Assembly (NCBI GenBank): GCA_903934325.1
Contig: CAIZNH010000044.1
Location: 62,001-126,000, forward strand
Length of the DNA: 64,000 nucleotides
Source: an uncultured Alphaproteobacteria bacterium
Lineage (GTDB): Bacteria > Pseudomonadota > Alphaproteobacteria > Sphingomonadales > Sphingomonadaceae
Direction: 5' to 3'
Below, piece by piece: positions 19,581-28,844 of the stretch. The translations under genes were made by a program, and so were the position numbers. The notes beneath the pieces are model-generated. The model did no database searches and was not told the DNA's origin. It was given only the letters and a program-made list of their open reading frames with translations. Numbering within the stretch: position 1 is the first letter of the stretch; each line of letters begins with the position of its first letter.

Positions 19581-21079
19581 TGTTTCTCCTGGGATTTGCG
19601 ACCCGTCTTCGCGGGCTGTTTTCTGGTTTTCTTGGGAGCGGCGGGTTCGGGCGAAGCCACGCCCCGCGCGGCGGCCAGCAGGTCGTCGAACGAGTCCTGC
19701 AAGCACTGCGAATAGAATTCGGGATCGGGCAGGATGTCCCGGCAGGCGGTGAAGCTGATATAGGCTTCATCGACATAGGACTGCACGACATGGGCAAGGC
19801 CGAGGCCGTCGGTCAGGCAGATCAGCGAGAGCGACATGGATTCCAGCCGCGCGCCGCTCGAATAGATGTGCACCGGCGGACCGGGCACGTTGGTCACCAC
19901 CGTATTGAACGGCATCGCCAGCCGGTGCGCGAGGCTCACCCGGCTGAACAATTGCGCCCCCAGCGCCATGTAGAACAGCGGGTTGACCTTGCTCACCTCG
20001 GTCATCCGCCGCGCGCTCAGCGCGTTGGTCATCGCCTTGGAATTGTTGGTCTGGCTGTAGACATAGGCGAGCCGTTCGGCCGGATCGGCAATATGCGTGC
20101 CGAGCGGGGCGATCATCGCGGCGACCTGGTTGCCCATGTCGCCCTTCTCGTCCGATGCGCGCACCGAAATCGGCGCCATCGCCGTCATGGTGCTTTTGGG
20201 CAGATCGCCCTTGGCCGACAGGTACTTGTTGAGCGCCCCGCCGATCACCGCGATGGCAACGTCATTGACCTTGGCCTCCGGCAGCAGCGCGCGGATCGCC
20301 TTGAATTCCTTGAGATCGAAGGTGCGCCCCTCGACCACGCGGTGCGGCGAGATGGTGCGGTTGAAGCGCGTGCGCGGCGGGACAAGATCGGTGCTGAGCT
20401 TGAACTCGCGCGCCACCAGCCCCTTGATCACGCCCGCCACCCCCGGCACCGCCTTGGCCGCAACCTGCGCCTGCTTGAGCGGATTGAGCAGCGCGTTGAC
20501 ATAGGATTTGCCGAGCAGCTCAACAGGGCCGGGAACGCGCTCGGGCTTCCACGTATCGGGCTTGGCCGGTGGTCCGGCATCGGGGGTGAGCGTGTGGAGC
20601 GCCTCCATCAGATCGATGCCGCTCATCCCGTCGATTGCGGCATGGTGGACCTTGGTGACGAAGGCAAAGCAGCCGGGCGGATAGCCTTCTACCGCATCGA
20701 GCCCCTCGACCACGGTGAACTCCCACGGCGGGCGATTGAGATCGAGTGGGCGGGCATGGATGCGTGCGGCCTGGATGCACAGCTGGCGCCAGTCACCGGG
20801 CTTGGGCAGGGCGACATGGCGCACGTGATATTCGAGATCGAAATCGGGATCCTCGATCCAGTAGGGATAATCGAGATCGAAGGGCACGCGCACCAGCCGC
20901 TGGCGCATCGTGCGCGACAATTGCATGCGCGATCCGATGAACTGGAGAATGTCCTTGAACCGGACGAAGCCCCCCGGGGCTGTCGCCGGATTATAGATCA
21001 GGACGGAGCCGATATGCATCGGCGAATTCGGCGATTCCAGCGCAACGAACGAGGAATCCATGCCTTGCAACTGCCGCAA
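19577..21079 (-). CDS. Wax ester synthase / diacylglycerol acyltransferase (WS/DGAT family)
   Basis: Transfers acyl groups from acyl-CoA to fatty alcohols or diacylglycerol to make wax esters or triacylglycerol. The 500-residue protein has RQLQGMDSSFVALES at the N-terminus, PPWEFTVVEGL, the catalytic VHHAAIDGMSGIDLMEAL (HHxxxDG), and C-terminal VTNVPGPPVHIYSSGARL. The start is not certain: TTG at 21079 has GGGAGAG seven bases upstream and keeps the conserved RQL-GMD segment; the ATG at 21061 is the alternative, and TTG at 21145 has no binding site. It is translationally coupled to the hydrolase gene. Confidence 0.92.
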   Translation of the reverse strand: MRQLQGMDSSFVALESPNSPMHIGSVLIYNPATAPGGFVRFKDILQFIGSRMQLSRTMRQRLVRVPFDLDYPYWIEDPDFDLEYHVRHVALPKPGDWRQLCIQAARIHARPLDLNRPPWEFTVVEGLDAVEGYPPGCFAFVTKVHHAAIDGMSGIDLMEALHTLTPDAGPPAKPDTWKPERVPGPVELLGKSYVNALLNPLKQAQVAAKAVPGVAGVIKGLVAREFKLSTDLVPPRTRFNRTISPHRVVEGRTFDLKEFKAIRALLPEAKVNDVAIAVIGGALNKYLSAKGDLPKSTMTAMAPISVRASDEKGDMGNQVAAMIAPLGTHIADPAERLAYVYSQTNNSKAMTNALSARRMTEVSKVNPLFYMALGAQLFSRVSLAHRLAMPFNTVVTNVPGPPVHIYSSGARLESMSLSLICLTDGLGLAHVVQSYVDEAYISFTACRDILPDPEFYSQCLQDSFDDLLAAARGVASPEPAAPKKTRKQPAKTGRKSQEKQ

Positions 21080-21225
21080 GGGTCTCTCCCGCTGGCCGAC
21101 CTGCGTGGTGAGGCGGCTTCGGCCCGTTTTCGGGCTCTGGAACAAGGGCTAGGCGCTTGGTGTGCGCAAAGCAACCTGACGCGAACGGCAGGAATTGCCG
21201 TCAGGGAAGGTTGTGCGTAACAATG

Positions 21226-22434
21226 TTACGCGTGGAGGCTCTCCGCCACTGCCTCTGCTGCGGCATACCCGCTCGCCCAGGCCCATTGGAAGTTATAGCC
21301 GCCCAGCCATCCGGTCACATCCACCGCCTCGCCGATGGCATAGAGGCCTGGCACCTTGGCGGCCTCCATCGTGCGGCTGGAAAGCTCCGCCGTCGCTATC
21401 CCGCCGGCGGTGACTTCGGCCTTGGCGTAGCCTTCGGTGCCATTGGGGGAAAAGCGCCAGTCGGCAAGCTTCGCCTGTGCCGCACGCAGGTCCTTGTCGG
21501 AGCAATTGCCAAGCTCTCGCTCGATAGCCAGCCGGTCCGCCAGCGCATCGGCCAGCCTGTCGGGCAGACGCTCGCGCAAAAGCGAGCGCAGGTGCGTGCG
21601 CGGTCGATCGCGCTTGGCTTCCAGCAGCCAGTCGCTGGCCGCATCGGGGAGGAAGGTGATGCCGATCGGCTCGCCGTGCCGCCAGTAGGACGAGACTTGC
21701 AGGATCGCGGGGCCGGACAGGCCCTTGTGGGTGAACAGCGCGGCCTCTGCGAATTCGGCCTTGCGCTTGTCGGCCCCCGCGCGCGCCAGCACCGGCGCGG
21801 CGACGCCTGACAGCTCGCGGAACAGCACATCCTCGCCCCCCAGCGTCAGCGGGACGAGGGCAGGGCGGGGTTCGACCACCTTGAGGCCGAACTGGCGGGC
21901 GAGGCCATAGGCAAAGTCGCTTGCGCCCATCTTGGGGATCGAGGGGCCTCCGGTGGCGATCATCAGCGCAGGGGCCTGCCATTGGCGGCCATCGGCGGCG
22001 GCGACGGTGAACTGGCCTTCAGCCGAGCGTGCGACGCTGGCGATATCGACCCCGCAGGTGAGGGTCACGCGCTCGGGCGGACATTCCTCCAGCAGCATAT
22101 CGACGATCTGGCGCGCAGAGCCGTCGCAGAACAATTGCCCCAGCGTCTTTTCATGCCACGCGATCCCGTAGCGTTCGACCAGCGCGATGAAGTCTGCGGG
22201 GGTGTAGCGGGCCAGCGCACTCTTGGCGAAATGGGGGTTGGCGGAGAGATAATTGGCCGGCCCCGCACCCAGATTGGTGAAGTTGCAGCGCCCGCCGCCG
22301 GATATGAGGATCTTCTTGCCCGGCGCCTCGCCCTTCTCCAGCAGCGCGACCTTGAGCCCGCGCTGCCCCGCCTGCCCCGCACAGAACAGCCCGGCCGCAC
22401 CTGCGCCGAGGATGATGACGTCATGCTGCTCCAT
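21226..22434 (-). CDS. NAD(P)/FAD-dependent oxidoreductase, HI0933/YhiN family
   Basis: Flavoprotein of 402 residues. The Rossmann FAD motif is at the N-terminus (VIILGAGAAGLFCAGQAG), then GKKILISGGGRCNFTN, the family hallmark, a middle domain, and the second FAD contact GLYAIGEAVDVTGWLGGYN with QWAWASGYAAAEAV. Members are annotated as aminoacetone oxidase or flavin oxidoreductases; few have a known substrate. Its start overlaps the permease gene by 14 bases, so the two may be co-transcribed. Confidence 0.9.
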   Translation of the reverse strand: MEQHDVIILGAGAAGLFCAGQAGQRGLKVALLEKGEAPGKKILISGGGRCNFTNLGAGPANYLSANPHFAKSALARYTPADFIALVERYGIAWHEKTLGQLFCDGSARQIVDMLLEECPPERVTLTCGVDIASVARSAEGQFTVAAADGRQWQAPALMIATGGPSIPKMGASDFAYGLARQFGLKVVEPRPALVPLTLGGEDVLFRELSGVAAPVLARAGADKRKAEFAEAALFTHKGLSGPAILQVSSYWRHGEPIGITFLPDAASDWLLEAKRDRPRTHLRSLLRERLPDRLADALADRLAIERELGNCSDKDLRAAQAKLADWRFSPNGTEGYAKAEVTAGGIATAELSSRTMEAAKVPGLYAIGEAVDVTGWLGGYNFQWAWASGYAAAEAVAESLHA

Positions 22435-23734
22435 CGCGCGCAGTTGGCCGCTTGTGGACGGCTTGTCCAGCCGGTGTGATGCCGCGCCGGGCGAGCAGAT
22501 AGAGGCCGCAGCCCACCGCCAGCAGCACGCCGAGGATCCGGTAGGCCTCGTCCGAGGCCTGGCTCGCCACCCACAAGGTCGTGATTACAGCCAGCACAGC
22601 GATCGGCAGGTGCCAAGCAGGCGAAGGGCTCGTCTCGCGCCGGTTGAGCACCGGCAGGGCAAGAGCGGTGAGCAGATAGGTGATCAGCCGTGACAATGTG
22701 CTCGCCACCGCGAGCGTTGCGAAACCGGCCGAAAGACTGAAGCCGACCGCCACCGCGCCGAAGAACAGGATCGACACGTCCGGCGTGAGGAAGCGCCGCG
22801 AGATGTGTCCGAAGACCGACGGCAGCAGGCCGCTTTCGGCCATGCCGTAGGTCATGCGCGGAATAACGATCCCGCCGCCCAGCGTGTTGCCCGCGATCGA
22901 GAACACCGCGGCGACGGCAAGCGCGATCGCTCCGGCAGGCCCGGCCAGCACCTGCGCGGCGGCGGCGAGGGCGTTTTCCCCCTCTCCGGAGACCGGGCCG
23001 ACCGCGAGATAGGCCCAGATCACCAACATGTAGAACGCCGTGACGGCGGCGAGCGTTGTCATCAGCGCCCTCGGAATGGTGCGGCGCGGGTCCTTTGTCT
23101 CGCCCGCTGCGAAGGTCGCATTCTCGAAGGCGGTGTAGGCATAGAAGGACAAGAGCACCACACTCTCGAGATCGCCGAATTCGGGCTGGGCGAAGCCGAT
23201 GGCCGGATCGCGCGTGGCAAGGCCGAGGATGACGAGGCCGATCAGGGGCACGAGCTTGCCGGTGGTGATCAGCCCGAGCACGCCCACCGAGGCCCGCATC
23301 CCGACAAGATTGATCGCGGTGATCGCGATGATGAAACCGGCCGCCGCAGCGGTCTTGAGGAGCGGGTCGGCCAGCACCGGAAACAGCACCGCGAGATAGG
23401 CGATGGCGACGTGCGAATTGGCCGCGACCGACACCACGCCCGAGGCATAGCGCGACCAGCCGGCCTGAAAGCCAAGGAACGGTCCGAAGGCCTGCGTCGC
23501 ATAGAGCACCGGCCCGCCATGCGCCTCGAAGCGCCCTGCCAGCGCGGCAAAGACCAGCGCGATCGGCAGCACCAGCAGCGCGCCGACCAGCATCATCCAC
23601 GGCGCGAAACTGCCCACCCCGGTGACAAGCAAGGCCGGCAGGGCGAAAATCGCGGCACCGATCATCCCGTTGACCGGCAGCAGCGCAGCACCCCAGAAGC
23701 CGACGGTGCGCGGCAGTTCCGCCTGTTTTTCCAT
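22421..23734 (-). CDS. APC-superfamily amino acid permease
   Basis: Inner-membrane transporter of 437 residues with about twelve hydrophobic helices. The first helix has GMIGAAIFALPALL, the unwound-helix substrate site of APC transporters; AFENATFAAGETKDPRRTIP is the conserved cytoplasmic loop and helix 6 region. The C-terminal tail is short and basic. Substrate is not predictable. The upstream 97 bases are shared with the divergent uvrC. Confidence 0.9.
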   Translation of the reverse strand: MEKQAELPRTVGFWGAALLPVNGMIGAAIFALPALLVTGVGSFAPWMMLVGALLVLPIALVFAALAGRFEAHGGPVLYATQAFGPFLGFQAGWSRYASGVVSVAANSHVAIAYLAVLFPVLADPLLKTAAAAGFIIAITAINLVGMRASVGVLGLITTGKLVPLIGLVILGLATRDPAIGFAQPEFGDLESVVLLSFYAYTAFENATFAAGETKDPRRTIPRALMTTLAAVTAFYMLVIWAYLAVGPVSGEGENALAAAAQVLAGPAGAIALAVAAVFSIAGNTLGGGIVIPRMTYGMAESGLLPSVFGHISRRFLTPDVSILFFGAVAVGFSLSAGFATLAVASTLSRLITYLLTALALPVLNRRETSPSPAWHLPIAVLAVITTLWVASQASDEAYRILGVLLAVGCGLYLLARRGITPAGQAVHKRPTARDGAA

Positions 23735-23831
23735 GATTTGCGCACCCCCCGGTTGCTTTTGCCCACCTTAGCCCGCCATCCGGCCAGCACAAGCTTTGCC
23801 AAATGCGCGCGGCTTTCCTATCTCCGCCGCC

Positions 23832-25793
23832 ATGGCCAGAACTCCCGCAGGCACTCCCCATGATCCCCGAGGGGGCGATCGCTTCAACGAGGAGCGCGCC
23901 GCCTATACGGTCGCCAGTGCCCAGCCCGATCTGGAGGGCGGTGTGCAGGCGATCCGCGAGACGGTGAAGGTCTTGAAGCCCGTCCCCGGCGTCTACCGCA
24001 TGCTCGATACCCGGGGCGAGGTGCTGTACGTGGGCAAGGCGCGCTCACTGAAGGCCCGCGTTGCCAACTACACCCAGATCGCCCAGCTCTCCGGACGGCT
24101 CCAGCGGATGGTCAGCCAGACCCGTTCGATGGAGATCATCACCACCAATTCCGAGGCCGAGGCGCTGCTGCTGGAAGCGCAGCTGATCAAGCGGTTCCGC
24201 CCGCCCTTCAACGTGCTGCTGCGCGACGACAAGAGCTTCCCCTTTATCCTGCTGCGCGCCGATCACGCCTACCCGCGCATCCAGAAGCACCGCGGCGCGC
24301 CGCGGGCGAAGGGCAATTACTACGGGCCGTTTGCCAGCGCGGGGAGCGTCAACACCACGCTGAATGCGCTGCAGAAGCTGTTCCTGCTGCGCTCCTGCAC
24401 CGACAGCTTCTTCAACAATCGCGACCGGCCCTGCCTGCTCTACCAGATCAAGCGCTGCTCGGCGCCGTGTGTGGGCCGGATCGACGAGGGCGGCTATGAC
24501 GCGCTGGTGCGGCAGGCGAAGGATTTCCTCTCGGGCAAATCGGGCGCGGTGCAGGCCGATCTCGAGCGGCAGATGGCCGAGGCGGCGGAGAACCTCGATT
24601 TCGAGACCGCCGCGATGCTGCGTGACCGGCTGCGCGCGGCGACCTTCATTCAGGGAAGCCAAGCGATCAATGCGCAAGGTTTGGGCGATGCCGATGTCTT
24701 CGCTCTCGCCGCCAAGAACGGGCAGATGAGCGTCCAGTCCTTCTTCATCCGCGGCGGGCAGAACTGGGGCCACCGCGCCCTGTTTCCGCGCCACACGGCC
24801 GATGTCGACGAGGCGCAGGTGCTGGCCGACGTCATGCTGCAATTCTACGAGGAAGTGCCGCCGCCGCCGACCATTCTGGTCGATCGCATCTTGCCCGAGG
24901 CCGAGCTGATCGAAGCGGCACTGAGCGAGCTTGCGGGCCGCAAGGTGCGGCTCTCCGTCCCCGAGCGCGGTGACCGGCGCAAGCTCATGGCGCAGGCCCA
25001 GCGCAATGCCGTGGAGGCGCTGGAGCGGCGGCTGGCCGAGACCGGTACCAAGGCGCGGCTCAACCGCGAACTGGCCGAATTCCTCGATCTCGACGCGCCT
25101 CCGCAGCGGATCGAGATCTATGACAACAGCCATATCCAGGGCGCCAAGGCGGTGGGCGCGATGGTGGTCGCCGGGCCGGAGGGCTTCGACAAGGGCCAGT
25201 ACCGCAAGTTCAACATCCGCGAGGCGCAATCGAACGACGACTTCGCGATGATGCGCGAGGTGATGGCGCGGCGGTTCCGCAGTTTTGCGGAAGGCGAGGA
25301 GAACCCCGAGGCCAAGGCGGGCGGTCATGAAACGATCCTGCCCGATCTGATCCTGATCGACGGCGGCAAGGGCCAGCTCTCCAGCGTCATGGCGGTGCTG
25401 GAGGATATCGGCATTGCCAACGAGATCGCGGCTATCGGCATCGCCAAGGGGCCGCATCACGGGCGCGATGGCCGCGAGGTGTTCCACTTCCCCGACGGGC
25501 GCGAGAAGATGCTTCCCGTGAATTCGCCGCTGCTGTTCCACTTGCAGAACCTGCGCGACGAGGTGCACCGCTATGTCATCGGCGCGCACCGGGCCAAGCG
25601 CTCGAAGGCGATCACCGCCTCACCGCTGGACGAGATCCCCGGCATCGGCCCGGCCCGCAAACGCGCGCTGCTGCTGCATTTCGGCACGGCATCAAAGGTC
25701 CGCGCGGCGGCGCTGGAGGATTTGCAGCGCGCGCCGGGGGTCAGCGCGACCGTGGCGCGCAAGGTCTATGACTTCTATCACGCGGGCGGGTGA
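23832..25793 (+). CDS. uvrC: Excinuclease ABC subunit C
   Basis: Dual-incision nuclease of nucleotide excision repair, acting with UvrAB. The 653-residue protein has the GIY-YIG domain (PGVYRMLDTRGEVLYVGKAR), the CLLYQIKRCSAPCVGRI cysteine cluster, a UVR motif (AENLDFETAAMLRDRL), the RNase H-like UvrC domain (RIEIYDNSHIQGAKAVGAMV, DLILIDGGKGQLSS) and C-terminal helix-hairpin-helix (IPGIGPARKRALLLHFG). I chose ATG 23832; an upstream TTG at 23796 would add twelve residues outside the family alignment. I found no LexA-type repeat upstream by eye. Confidence 0.97.
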   Translation: MARTPAGTPHDPRGGDRFNEERAAYTVASAQPDLEGGVQAIRETVKVLKPVPGVYRMLDTRGEVLYVGKARSLKARVANYTQIAQLSGRLQRMVSQTRSMEIITTNSEAEALLLEAQLIKRFRPPFNVLLRDDKSFPFILLRADHAYPRIQKHRGAPRAKGNYYGPFASAGSVNTTLNALQKLFLLRSCTDSFFNNRDRPCLLYQIKRCSAPCVGRIDEGGYDALVRQAKDFLSGKSGAVQADLERQMAEAAENLDFETAAMLRDRLRAATFIQGSQAINAQGLGDADVFALAAKNGQMSVQSFFIRGGQNWGHRALFPRHTADVDEAQVLADVMLQFYEEVPPPPTILVDRILPEAELIEAALSELAGRKVRLSVPERGDRRKLMAQAQRNAVEALERRLAETGTKARLNRELAEFLDLDAPPQRIEIYDNSHIQGAKAVGAMVVAGPEGFDKGQYRKFNIREAQSNDDFAMMREVMARRFRSFAEGEENPEAKAGGHETILPDLILIDGGKGQLSSVMAVLEDIGIANEIAAIGIAKGPHHGRDGREVFHFPDGREKMLPVNSPLLFHLQNLRDEVHRYVIGAHRAKRSKAITASPLDEIPGIGPARKRALLLHFGTASKVRAAALEDLQRAPGVSATVARKVYDFYHAGG

Positions 25794-25826
25794 GGGGCGC
25801 CGCCCGCGGCAGCGCCTGCCATCACC

Positions 25827-26732
25827 TCACTGCCCGTCGAGCGCCTTGCTCACCAGCACATTGACCGAGACGCGGCGGTTCTGCGCGCGGCCGGCGGCGG
25901 TGGTGTTGTCGGCGGCCGGATCGGCGGTCGCCATGCCGGTCGGCGTGAGCATCCGGTAGGGCTTCCAGCGGCACACCTGCTGTAAGTGATTGACCACGGC
26001 AGCAGCGCGCTTTTCCGACAGCGCCTGATTGAGGTCCTGCGAGCCGGTGGAATCGGTGTAGCCGAGCACCAGCATCAGCGAATTGTCATTGGCTTCGGCC
26101 TGCCGCGCCACATCGCACAATTCGAGCCGTGCGGAGGGCGAGATCACCGCCTTGCCGACTTCGAAATAGACGTTGGTGGTGCTCTTCAGGTTGTACTTGT
26201 CGATATCGCCGAGACGCCCGCGCAGGGCTTCGGTGGCGGCGGCGTTCTGCTGGATTGCGGCGCCCTGCTGGGCGAATTGCTGCGCGGTGCCGCCGCGGAT
26301 CATCGCCGCGATCAGCCGGTCATCGCTGGTGAAGCGCACTTCGCTTGCCACCAGCCCGTCGCCATACTGGCGGGTGCGCACCTTGACCGGCAGGCCGTTC
26401 ATGAGGACCGACTGGTCGAAGGTCTTGTTGCCGATGCCGAGGAAGCCGCCGCGGGTGCGGATTTCGGTATCGGGGTGAAGCGTCAGGATGGTGCTGGTGC
26501 CGTCCTCGGCGGTCACCTGCATGCGCTGGCCCTGGCGTGCGGAAATGATCCCCTCGAGGCGCGGGCCTTCGTTCATTTCGGTCATCGCGGGCAGATTGCC
26601 ATAGACCGTGGTGAGCACCTCGTCATCGGCGGGAACCTGGGCCGAAAGGCCATGCGCACCCGGCAGGGCAAGTGCGGCAAGCAGCGCCAGCGTCCATGAG
26701 GCGCGGGTTGCGCGGGCGGGGGTGTGCATCAA
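25827..26732 (-). CDS. OmpA-family outer-membrane/peptidoglycan-binding protein
   Basis: Protein of 301 residues with a signal peptide (WTLALLAALALPGAHGLSAQ), an N-terminal beta-rich region of unknown type (about 40-165) and a C-terminal OmpA domain (VYFEVGKAVISPSARLEL, VLGYTDSTGSQDLNQALSEKRA, NRRVSVNVL). The Asp in GYTDSTGS and Arg in NRRVSV are the usual diaminopimelate-binding residues. It therefore probably tethers the outer membrane to peptidoglycan. The N-terminal half is not a classic eight-stranded OmpA barrel. It converges on uvrC. Confidence 0.88.
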   Translation of the reverse strand: MMHTPARATRASWTLALLAALALPGAHGLSAQVPADDEVLTTVYGNLPAMTEMNEGPRLEGIISARQGQRMQVTAEDGTSTILTLHPDTEIRTRGGFLGIGNKTFDQSVLMNGLPVKVRTRQYGDGLVASEVRFTSDDRLIAAMIRGGTAQQFAQQGAAIQQNAAATEALRGRLGDIDKYNLKSTTNVYFEVGKAVISPSARLELCDVARQAEANDNSLMLVLGYTDSTGSQDLNQALSEKRAAAVVNHLQQVCRWKPYRMLTPTGMATADPAADNTTAAGRAQNRRVSVNVLVSKALDGQ

Positions 26733-26919
26733 TCAAACTCCTGTGTTTCGGGCCAGCGATCCCTTGTGGTTCGGCCCTTATTGGCGTGTTGCCCACGCAG
26801 CGGTGTTCATCCCATCCTTGCTGACGGGTGAACACGCAAGCCCCGGCGGCCACAGGAGCGGGCAGCCGGAGCAAGGGATGCGGTGAGCCGAGTCCCGGAC
26901 CCGGCGTCAAGCTGCGCGA

Positions 26920-28743
26920 TCAGCGCGCGGATTGCTCCGCAATCCAGCGGTCGATCTTGGCTTCCAGCACCGCCAGCGGCAGGCCGCCGGTGTTCAGCAC
27001 CTGCTCGTGGAAGGCCTTGATGTCGAACTTCTTGCCCAGCTTGAGCTCGGCCTTCTTGCGCAACTGCTGGATGGTGAGCGCGCCGATCTTGTAGGCCACC
27101 GCTTGTCCGGGAATGGCGATGTAGCGATCGACCTCGGCAATCACCTCGGTGCGGGTCATGCCGGAATTGTCCATCATGAAGGCGATTGCCTGATCGCGGC
27201 TCCAGCTCTTGGCGTGGATGCCGGTATCGACCACCAGCCGCATCGCGCGCAGCTGCTCGTCCTGCAGCGTGCCGTAACGGTTCCACGGGTCCTTGTAGAA
27301 GCCCATCTCGTTGCCCAGCGTTTCGGCATAGAGCGCCCAGCCTTCCACGAAAGCCGTGGTGCCGCCGTAGCGCATGAAGGCGGGCAGGGCCTCGTTCTCC
27401 TGCGCAAGGCTGATCTGGAAGTGGTGCCCCGGCGCGCCTTCGTGCAGGTAGAGCGTGACATTGCCCGGCGTCAGGCGGCTCGGCAGATCATAGGCGTTGA
27501 AATAGAACACGCCCGGACGGCTGCCGTCGGCCGTGCCCGACTGGTAGGAGCCGCCGGCTTCGAACTGTTCGGTCGAAGGATCATAGGGGCGGATTTCCAG
27601 CGGCGCCTTGGGCAGCAGCGAGAAATAGTCGCCTATCTTGGCGTCGACCTGCTTGCCGATGTCGTAATAGGACTGGGTCAGCGCCTCGCGGGTCTTGGGC
27701 TGGAACTTGGGATCGGTGCGGACATAGTCGAAGAACTGGGTGAGGGTGCCCTTGACCTTCACCTCGCGCTGAAGCTTCACGAGCTCCGCCTTGATGCGCG
27801 CCACTTCCGACAGGCCGAGCTGGTGGATCTGTTCCGGTGTCATCGGCAGGGTGGTCGAATCCTCGACCAGCAGGGCATAGAGCTTGTCGCCGCCCTTCAT
27901 CTGGGCAAGGCCGATGCTCTCGCGCGCGGCGGGCAGGTATTCGTCGCGCAGGAAGTCACGCAGGCGCGTGTTGGCGGCATAGAGCGCGCGGGTCTTGGCT
28001 TCGTAGGCGGCCGTCAGCCGCGCCTTGTCGGCGTCCTGGAACTCTGCCGGGAAATCCTGCACCGGGCCCATGAACTGCGATTCCGCAATCGGCAGGGCCA
28101 GCTGCGTATCGAGCTGGGTGACCATGATGCCGACCGTCAGCTTGGTTTCCAGCACGCCGGTCGCCATGCCTTCGCGGAACTTGGCGATCGCCCGGTCGAC
28201 GAAGACGATGTAGTCATCGTGCCGCTTCAGGTTGTCCTCGTAATTGGCAAGGGTCTTGAACGGGGCGACGCCCTTGCCGCTGGCAAAGCTGGGGTAGAAG
28301 GTGTGCAGCCCGAAGAAGTGATTGAGCGGGCGCACTTCGGTGAGCGCGCGCATCTCGTCGGTCGCGCCGGCGAGCGCGCGTTCCTCGGTATACTTGAACA
28401 CATCGTAGGCGAGCTGGTCGGTCTCGTTCAGCTTGCTGCGGTCGATCTGCGCCAGCAGCGCGAGGTTGAGCTGGGTGTCGGTGCGCGCGGCGAGGAAGGC
28501 GGAATCGGTCAGGAGATCGCCCAGCCGGTCGGCCTTCTCGTCCTCGCCGCGGAACAGGCGGCTCAGCGGGTTGAGCGCCAGTTCGCGCGCGTCGGCATCA
28601 TCGAACAGGGCGAAGAGCTTGTCGTGCTCGGTCTGCACACTGGCCGTGGTCGCGGGAGCATCCTGCGGCGCGCTTTCGGCGAGCCCGGGGGTGGCGACGA
28701 GCAGAGCCGCGGTCGAAGCGGCAAGAACAAGGCGAAGTTTCAT
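26920..28743 (-). CDS. DUF885-family metallopeptidase-like protein, secreted
   Basis: Predicted periplasmic peptidase of 607 residues with a signal peptide (LRLVLAASTAALLVATPGLAES). The DUF885 hallmark HEGAPGHHFQISLAQE contains a zinc-type HExxxGHH motif, followed downstream by FVEGWALYAETLGNEMG with a likely third ligand. DUF885 proteins are common in Sphingomonadales and Xanthomonadales and are thought to be zinc peptidases related to gluzincins; substrates are mostly unknown. The start begins a clean signal peptide. No partner genes are evident; the region of 187 bases upstream of the next gene (26733-26919) holds only an imperfect inverted repeat. Confidence 0.88.
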   Translation of the reverse strand: MKLRLVLAASTAALLVATPGLAESAPQDAPATTASVQTEHDKLFALFDDADARELALNPLSRLFRGEDEKADRLGDLLTDSAFLAARTDTQLNLALLAQIDRSKLNETDQLAYDVFKYTEERALAGATDEMRALTEVRPLNHFFGLHTFYPSFASGKGVAPFKTLANYEDNLKRHDDYIVFVDRAIAKFREGMATGVLETKLTVGIMVTQLDTQLALPIAESQFMGPVQDFPAEFQDADKARLTAAYEAKTRALYAANTRLRDFLRDEYLPAARESIGLAQMKGGDKLYALLVEDSTTLPMTPEQIHQLGLSEVARIKAELVKLQREVKVKGTLTQFFDYVRTDPKFQPKTREALTQSYYDIGKQVDAKIGDYFSLLPKAPLEIRPYDPSTEQFEAGGSYQSGTADGSRPGVFYFNAYDLPSRLTPGNVTLYLHEGAPGHHFQISLAQENEALPAFMRYGGTTAFVEGWALYAETLGNEMGFYKDPWNRYGTLQDEQLRAMRLVVDTGIHAKSWSRDQAIAFMMDNSGMTRTEVIAEVDRYIAIPGQAVAYKIGALTIQQLRKKAELKLGKKFDIKAFHEQVLNTGGLPLAVLEAKIDRWIAEQSAR

Positions 28744-28844
28744 CGGTACACCCCCGGCGATCGGATCAATCGCGGGGCGCTAGGCCTGTCCCTCGGTGAG
28801 CGCAAGCGCGCGGGCGACGAGCGGGCAAGCCGCTTCGACCGGTG

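Noticed and set aside
26813..26880. Imperfect inverted repeat in the 187-base gap between the OmpA and DUF885 genes
   Set aside because: Arms of about ten bases with a mismatch and a long loop and no T-tract; too weak to call a terminator.
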